Of a DNA stretch of 64,000 nt, positions 60,756 to 64,000 are shown one piece after another. The notes under the pieces are model-generated. The model worked only from the letters and a program-made list of their open reading frames with translations, searched no databases and was not told the origin of the DNA. The translations under genes were made by a program, and so were the position numbers. This stretch comes from Candidatus Pantoea edessiphila. GTDB lineage: Bacteria; Pseudomonadota; Gammaproteobacteria; Enterobacterales; Enterobacteriaceae. The stretch covers positions 22,799 to 86,798 of the forward strand of contig NZ_PDKS01000003.1 of assembly GCF_002933335.1 (NCBI RefSeq), in the 5' to 3' direction. Within the stretch, counting starts at the first letter, position 1, and each line of letters starts with the position of its first letter.

Positions 60756-61271
60756 TTAATTATTTGACCTTTGTTTGGATTTTGCTATTTTTTTTAATCT
60801 AGATTTAATTCTTTCACGTTTTAATGGTGATAAATAGTCAATAAATAACTTGCCGTCTAGATGATCTATTTCATGTTGTATACAAATTGAAAGTAAATCC
60901 CCCGTTTCTATTTCTATAGTATGGCCATGAATGTCTAATGATCGTATTTTTATTATTTTAGATCTTAATACAAAAGCATGCTGTTGTGGAAGTGAGAGAC
61001 ATCCTTCTTTTATACCTGCCGTACCCATACTACTTAATAGTTCTGGATTAATTAATACTAAACGGTCATTGTTATTTTCAGAAACATCAATGACTATAAT
61101 ACGTTTATTAATATTAACCTGTGTAGCTGCTAAACCAATACCTTTATTAGCGTACATAGTTTCAAACATATCATCAATAATATTTTTAGTATCTTTATTA
61201 ATCTCTTTTACTGGTTGTGCTTTTAGTCTTAGACGATTATCTGGAAAATATAATAACGGTAATACAGACAT
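60756..61271 (-). CDS. def: Peptide deformylase
   Basis: Def removes the N-formyl group from nascent proteins, using a catalytic Fe(II). The 171-residue product (E. coli 169) has all three motifs: GIGLAATQ (residues 44-51), EGCLS with C91, and HEIDH with H133 and H137. It forms the def-fmt operon. Confidence 0.98.
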   Translation of the reverse strand: MSVLPLLYFPDNRLRLKAQPVKEINKDTKNIIDDMFETMYANKGIGLAATQVNINKRIIVIDVSENNNDRLVLINPELLSSMGTAGIKEGCLSLPQQHAFVLRSKIIKIRSLDIHGHTIEIETGDLLSICIQHEIDHLDGKLFIDYLSPLKRERIKSRLKKIAKSKQRSNN

Positions 61272-61682
61272 AAATATATCGATTTTATTTGATTTGTGTA
61301 TTATAAATTAATTTGATACTAATAATTATAATAAATACCATATAAAATATAAAGTAAATAATATTAATTATTATTATTAATAATAAAAAGATGATAATAA
61401 TTTCTGTTATACTAAGTAAAATTTATATATAATACAAAATATCTTGCCCAATAATTAACATAAGCATGTTATATTTAAGACTCATACTATACTGAATGGA
61501 AAGTAATTGCAATTACAATAATAATTAAATATTATTTATTATTTCTTTAATGATAATAATCGATATTATATGCGTTTTAACTTTATCAATAAATATGCCT
61601 ATCAATATTTATTGTTTGTTTTGTCTGTGAGACAAAATAGATAAAATCTGGTAAAAATCTCTAGTTTTAAGGAGTATATGGT
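61272..61682. other. Spacer between divergent def and smg
   Basis: This 411 nt AT-rich region is where E. coli has dprA (smf); no DprA-like frame remains. It contains the 14-bp perfect palindrome GTAATTGCAATTAC (61503-61516) and a more mixed segment after about 61620 that should hold the smg promoter and ribosome binding site (AAGGAG at 61669-61674). Confidence 0.5.
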
Positions 61683-62162
61683 ATGTTTGAGGTAATCATT
61701 TACTTATTTGAAACATATATTTATAGTAAAATGAATAGGTGTATAGATGAGAATAGACTGAGAAGCCATCTGAAAGAAGTTGGTTTTTATAGTGAAGATG
61801 TATATAATGCTTTAAAATGGTTAAAACAATTATCGTTATATCAAAAAAAAATTATTTCTCCAAAGTTAGTTAGTAATTGTTCTGTATCAAAATCTATACG
61901 TATATATGTGGAAGAAGAGAAAAAAATATTAAATACAGAAAGTCAAGGTTTTTTACTTTTTTTAGAACAAGTTAATATTTTAGATATAGAAACTAGAGAG
62001 ATGATTATTGATCGTGTGATGGCACTGGATACAAAAGAATTCAAATTAGAAGATTTAAAATGGTTAATACTTATGGTACTTTATAATATTCCAGGATATG
62101 AAAGCACTTTTCAGCAATTAGAACAATTAATTTTCGATTCTAAAAGTAATACAATACATTGA
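61683..62162 (+). CDS. smg: Smg family protein (DUF494)
   Basis: The function is unknown; the gene is linked to def-fmt-dprA in gammaproteobacteria. The 159-residue product (E. coli 157) starts MFEVIIYLFETYIYS and has LKEVGFYSEDVYNALKWLKQ, SQGFLLFLEQVNILDIETRE and the acidic helix LEDLKWLILMVLYN. An A9 tract (61843-61851) is in frame. An AAGGAG site precedes it. Confidence 0.93.
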   Translation: MFEVIIYLFETYIYSKMNRCIDENRLRSHLKEVGFYSEDVYNALKWLKQLSLYQKKIISPKLVSNCSVSKSIRIYVEEEKKILNTESQGFLLFLEQVNILDIETREMIIDRVMALDTKEFKLEDLKWLILMVLYNIPGYESTFQQLEQLIFDSKSNTIH

Positions 62163-62290
62163 TTATCATTTATATTTAATAGTTGTATCTATATCAAAAC
62201 TATTATTGTAATTCTACTTTGTAAGTTATATAATCTTAAATATCTAAATATTTTGTTTATTTGATAATATTTGTCATAAACTTCAATTAT

Positions 62291-62863
62291 ATGTATAAAA
62301 AAAACTTTTTTAGTTCAGTAAAAAAATGTGTAAAAGAACTTAATAAAGAGGGGATAATTATTTATCCAACTGAAGCAGTTTTTGGACTTGGCTGTGATCC
62401 TGATAGTCAAATTGCAGTTAAGAAACTTGTTTCCCTTAAAAATCGTTCAATCAACAAGGGTTTTATTTTAATTGCTGAAAATTATAATCAGTTAAAATCA
62501 TATATTGCAGATCATGAACTATCATCATCACAACGTGATTACATGCTTTCTCGATGGCCAGGACCTATAACTTTTATTGTGCCAACTTTACCACAAACAC
62601 CAATATGGTTGACTGGACAATTTAGCTCTTTAGCTGTTCGAATTACTGATCATCCGAATGTAAAAGAACTTTGTAATCAATTTGGAAAACCGATTATATC
62701 AACCAGTGCTAATATTTCAAATCAAAATCCTTGTCGAACATTTAAAGATATTAAAAAACAATTCGGTAATACATTTCCTGTTTTATTTGGTAAAACTTAT
62801 GGTTATGAAAATCCTTCTGAAATTAGAAATATCATTACTGGGGATTTAATACGTCAGGGATAA
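62291..62863 (+). CDS. tsaC: Threonylcarbamoyl-AMP synthase TsaC
   Basis: TsaC (YrdC/RimN) makes L-threonylcarbamoyl-AMP from threonine, bicarbonate and ATP for t6A37 synthesis; TsaD is encoded at 12271-13284. ATG 62291 gives 190 residues, exactly the E. coli length; the frame opens earlier at 62261 without support. IIYPTEAVFGLGCDPDS, RWPGPITFIVP, SLAVRITDHP and PIISTSANIS are conserved. aroE starts 3 nt downstream. Confidence 0.96.
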   Translation: MYKKNFFSSVKKCVKELNKEGIIIYPTEAVFGLGCDPDSQIAVKKLVSLKNRSINKGFILIAENYNQLKSYIADHELSSSQRDYMLSRWPGPITFIVPTLPQTPIWLTGQFSSLAVRITDHPNVKELCNQFGKPIISTSANISNQNPCRTFKDIKKQFGNTFPVLFGKTYGYENPSEIRNIITGDLIRQG

Positions 62864-62866
62864 GTT

Positions 62867-63685
62867 ATGTTTAAATTTGCAGTTTTTGGTAATCCTATAT
62901 ATCATAGTAAATCTCCAATAGTGCACTATGAATTTTCTAAACAAACCGGAATACAACATACTTATGGTAGTATTTGCGCTCCTAAGGATGGGTTCTTAGA
63001 ATCTATTTCAAAATTCTTCTCTGAAGGTGGCTTGGGAGCTAATATCACTTTACCTTTTAAACAACAAGCATACGAATTTGCTGATGAACTTAGCGAAAGA
63101 GCATATCTTGCAGGTGCTGTAAACACTCTAAAAAGACAAAGCAACAATAAAATTTTTGGAGATAATACTGATGGTATAGGATTGTTAAGTGATCTTAAAA
63201 GACTAAAAATGATTCGCGAACAAAAAAAAATTCTTATAATAGGAGCTGGTGGAGCAGCTAGGGGAATAATTGGACCACTTTTACTTTTAGGTAATATAAT
63301 AACTGTAACTAACCGAACTAAAAATCGAGCTTTAGAATTAGTTGATAATTTTAGGAAAAAAGGAGTTATTAATACTTGTAATCAAGAAGAATTAGAAAAT
63401 AACAATTTTGATTTAATTATTAATGCTACTGCTAGTAGTTCTAAGGGTCAAATGCTTGCAATACCGAATTCTCTAATTCATAATAAATCCTGCTGTTACG
63501 ATATGTACTATCAAAAAAAATTAACACCTTTTTTATATTGGTGTAAAAAGCAAGGATGTAGTTGTCTAGCTGATGGATTAGGGATGTTAATTTATCAAGC
63601 TGCATATGCATTTCAATTATGGCATGGTGTGATGCCAAAAATAAATAATATAATTAAAAATATGAGATCAGATATAAGACTATAA
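62867..63685 (+). CDS. aroE: Shikimate dehydrogenase
   Basis: AroE reduces 3-dehydroshikimate to shikimate with NADPH. The 272-residue product (E. coli 272) has the shikimate site GNPIYHSKSPIVH, catalytic K65 in NITLPFKQQAY and D102 in DNTDGIG, the NADP loop GAGGAARGI and VTNRTKNRA. An A9 tract (63222-63230) is in frame. With aroK and aroB in this window, three of the seven chorismate pathway steps are covered. Confidence 0.97.
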   Translation: MFKFAVFGNPIYHSKSPIVHYEFSKQTGIQHTYGSICAPKDGFLESISKFFSEGGLGANITLPFKQQAYEFADELSERAYLAGAVNTLKRQSNNKIFGDNTDGIGLLSDLKRLKMIREQKKILIIGAGGAARGIIGPLLLLGNIITVTNRTKNRALELVDNFRKKGVINTCNQEELENNNFDLIINATASSSKGQMLAIPNSLIHNKSCCYDMYYQKKLTPFLYWCKKQGCSCLADGLGMLIYQAAYAFQLWHGVMPKINNIIKNMRSDIRL

Positions 63686-63836
63686 ATAATTATTAGTATT
63701 TACTTGTATTTTTAATAAAAAAATTCAATCTAAATAAATATAATCATGCTTATATCAAAAACAAAACTGTTGAAATCAATTAAAGATATTGTTTTAGGAA
63801 AGCATTTAAGTTAATAATTAAAGATTTCATTAAAGA

Positions 63837-63865
63837 TTGACTAATAACTTTAAATAAGCTAATAT
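63837..63865 (+). promoter_or_regulatory. rRNA operon promoter
   Basis: TTGACT (63837-63842) and TAATAT (63860-63865) are separated by exactly 17 nt. Transcription should start about 63872, directly at boxA. Only one promoter is evident, where E. coli rrn operons have P1 and P2. Confidence 0.75.
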
Positions 63866-63869
63866 AGCA

Positions 63870-63901
63870 AAGTTCTTTAACAATTTATCAGACAATCTGT
63901 G
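63870..63901 (+). promoter_or_regulatory. rrn leader boxA antitermination element
   Basis: AGTTCTTTAACA (63870-63881), followed by ATTTATCAGACAATCTGTGT, is almost identical to the E. coli rrn leader, where boxA recruits the NusB-S10 antitermination complex. S10 (NusE) is encoded in this window. Confidence 0.85.
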
Positions 63902-64000
63902 TAGGTATTCATAGATTTAGCATTAACATTTTAAATGTATGTTATAAATATCTATTGAATAGATACGTGAGTTTATTACGTGATTTAATCTGTAGAAATA

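Larger units (their letters stand above)
63686..64000 (+). other. Upstream and leader region of an rRNA operon
   Basis: The region after aroE holds an AT-rich upstream part (63686-63836, possibly UP-element-like), a sigma-70 promoter, boxA and at least 120 nt of pre-16S leader. The 16S rRNA gene should start shortly after the window end. The aroE-to-rrn order resembles E. coli rrnD. Confidence 0.7.

Overview
This 64 kb window looks like part of the reduced chromosome of an obligate insect endosymbiont in the Enterobacterales. The base composition is very AT-rich (visual impression, not computed), and codons nearly always end in A or T. Almost every protein is recognisable as the orthologue of an Escherichia coli housekeeping gene of nearly the same length. 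Spacers of 0.3-1.2 kb of nearly pure A/T stand where E. coli carries further genes. The gene set and low GC suit a Blochmannia- or Baumannia-grade symbiont. I cannot name the genus from sequence alone. I see no insertion sequence, prophage, CRISPR array or plasmid gene.

Layout. 1-5122: end of rnr, a frameshifted rlmB, rpsF-rpsR-rplI, cysQ and ppa (E. coli 95-minute block). 5260-22970: rnpB, yqjK-yqjE, yqjA, tRNA-Ile(CAU), the rpsU-dnaG-rpoD operon, tsaD, folB, cca, ribB, plsC, an alpha/beta hydrolase, yggS, hemW, trmB, yggX and ruvX (70-66 minute block). 23183-26446: gshB, hemB and rsmD. 26634-38926: ftsY, rpoH, yhgN, asd, nfuA, bioH, nudE, aroK-aroB, rpe, trpS and crp (78-75 minutes). 40149-45692: tusDCB and the str operon (rpsL, rpsG, fusA, tuf). 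46026-59705: the complete S10, spc and alpha ribosomal protein operons with secY and rpoA, in E. coli order. 59794-63685: fmt-def, smg, tsaC and aroE. 63837-64000: promoter, boxA and leader of an rRNA operon whose 16S gene begins beyond the window.

Function. The window is dominated by translation: 31 ribosomal protein genes, EF-G, EF-Tu, RNase P RNA, rRNA and tRNA modification (rlmB, rsmD, ruvX, trmB, tsaD, tsaC, tusBCD, cca), and N-formylation/deformylation (fmt, def). Transcription is represented by rpoA, rpoD, rpoH and an intact crp. Protein export has secY and ftsY. Metabolic remnants are scattered steps of chorismate (aroB, aroK, aroE), aspartate semialdehyde (asd), riboflavin (ribB), folate (folB), haem (hemB), biotin precursor (bioH), glutathione (gshB), sulfate assimilation (cysQ) and Fe-S repair (nfuA, yggX). 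Each is one step of a longer pathway.

The most interesting signal is rlmB. It is split by a one-base deficit in an A9 tract while everything downstream stays perfectly open and conserved. This is the signature of a gene that may be rescued by polymerase slippage. Other leads are a structured intergenic RNA candidate before tusD, a 23-codon ORF before aroK, a retained S10 leader, and a non-haem haloperoxidase-type hydrolase isolated in a gene desert. I found no clearly novel multi-gene system.
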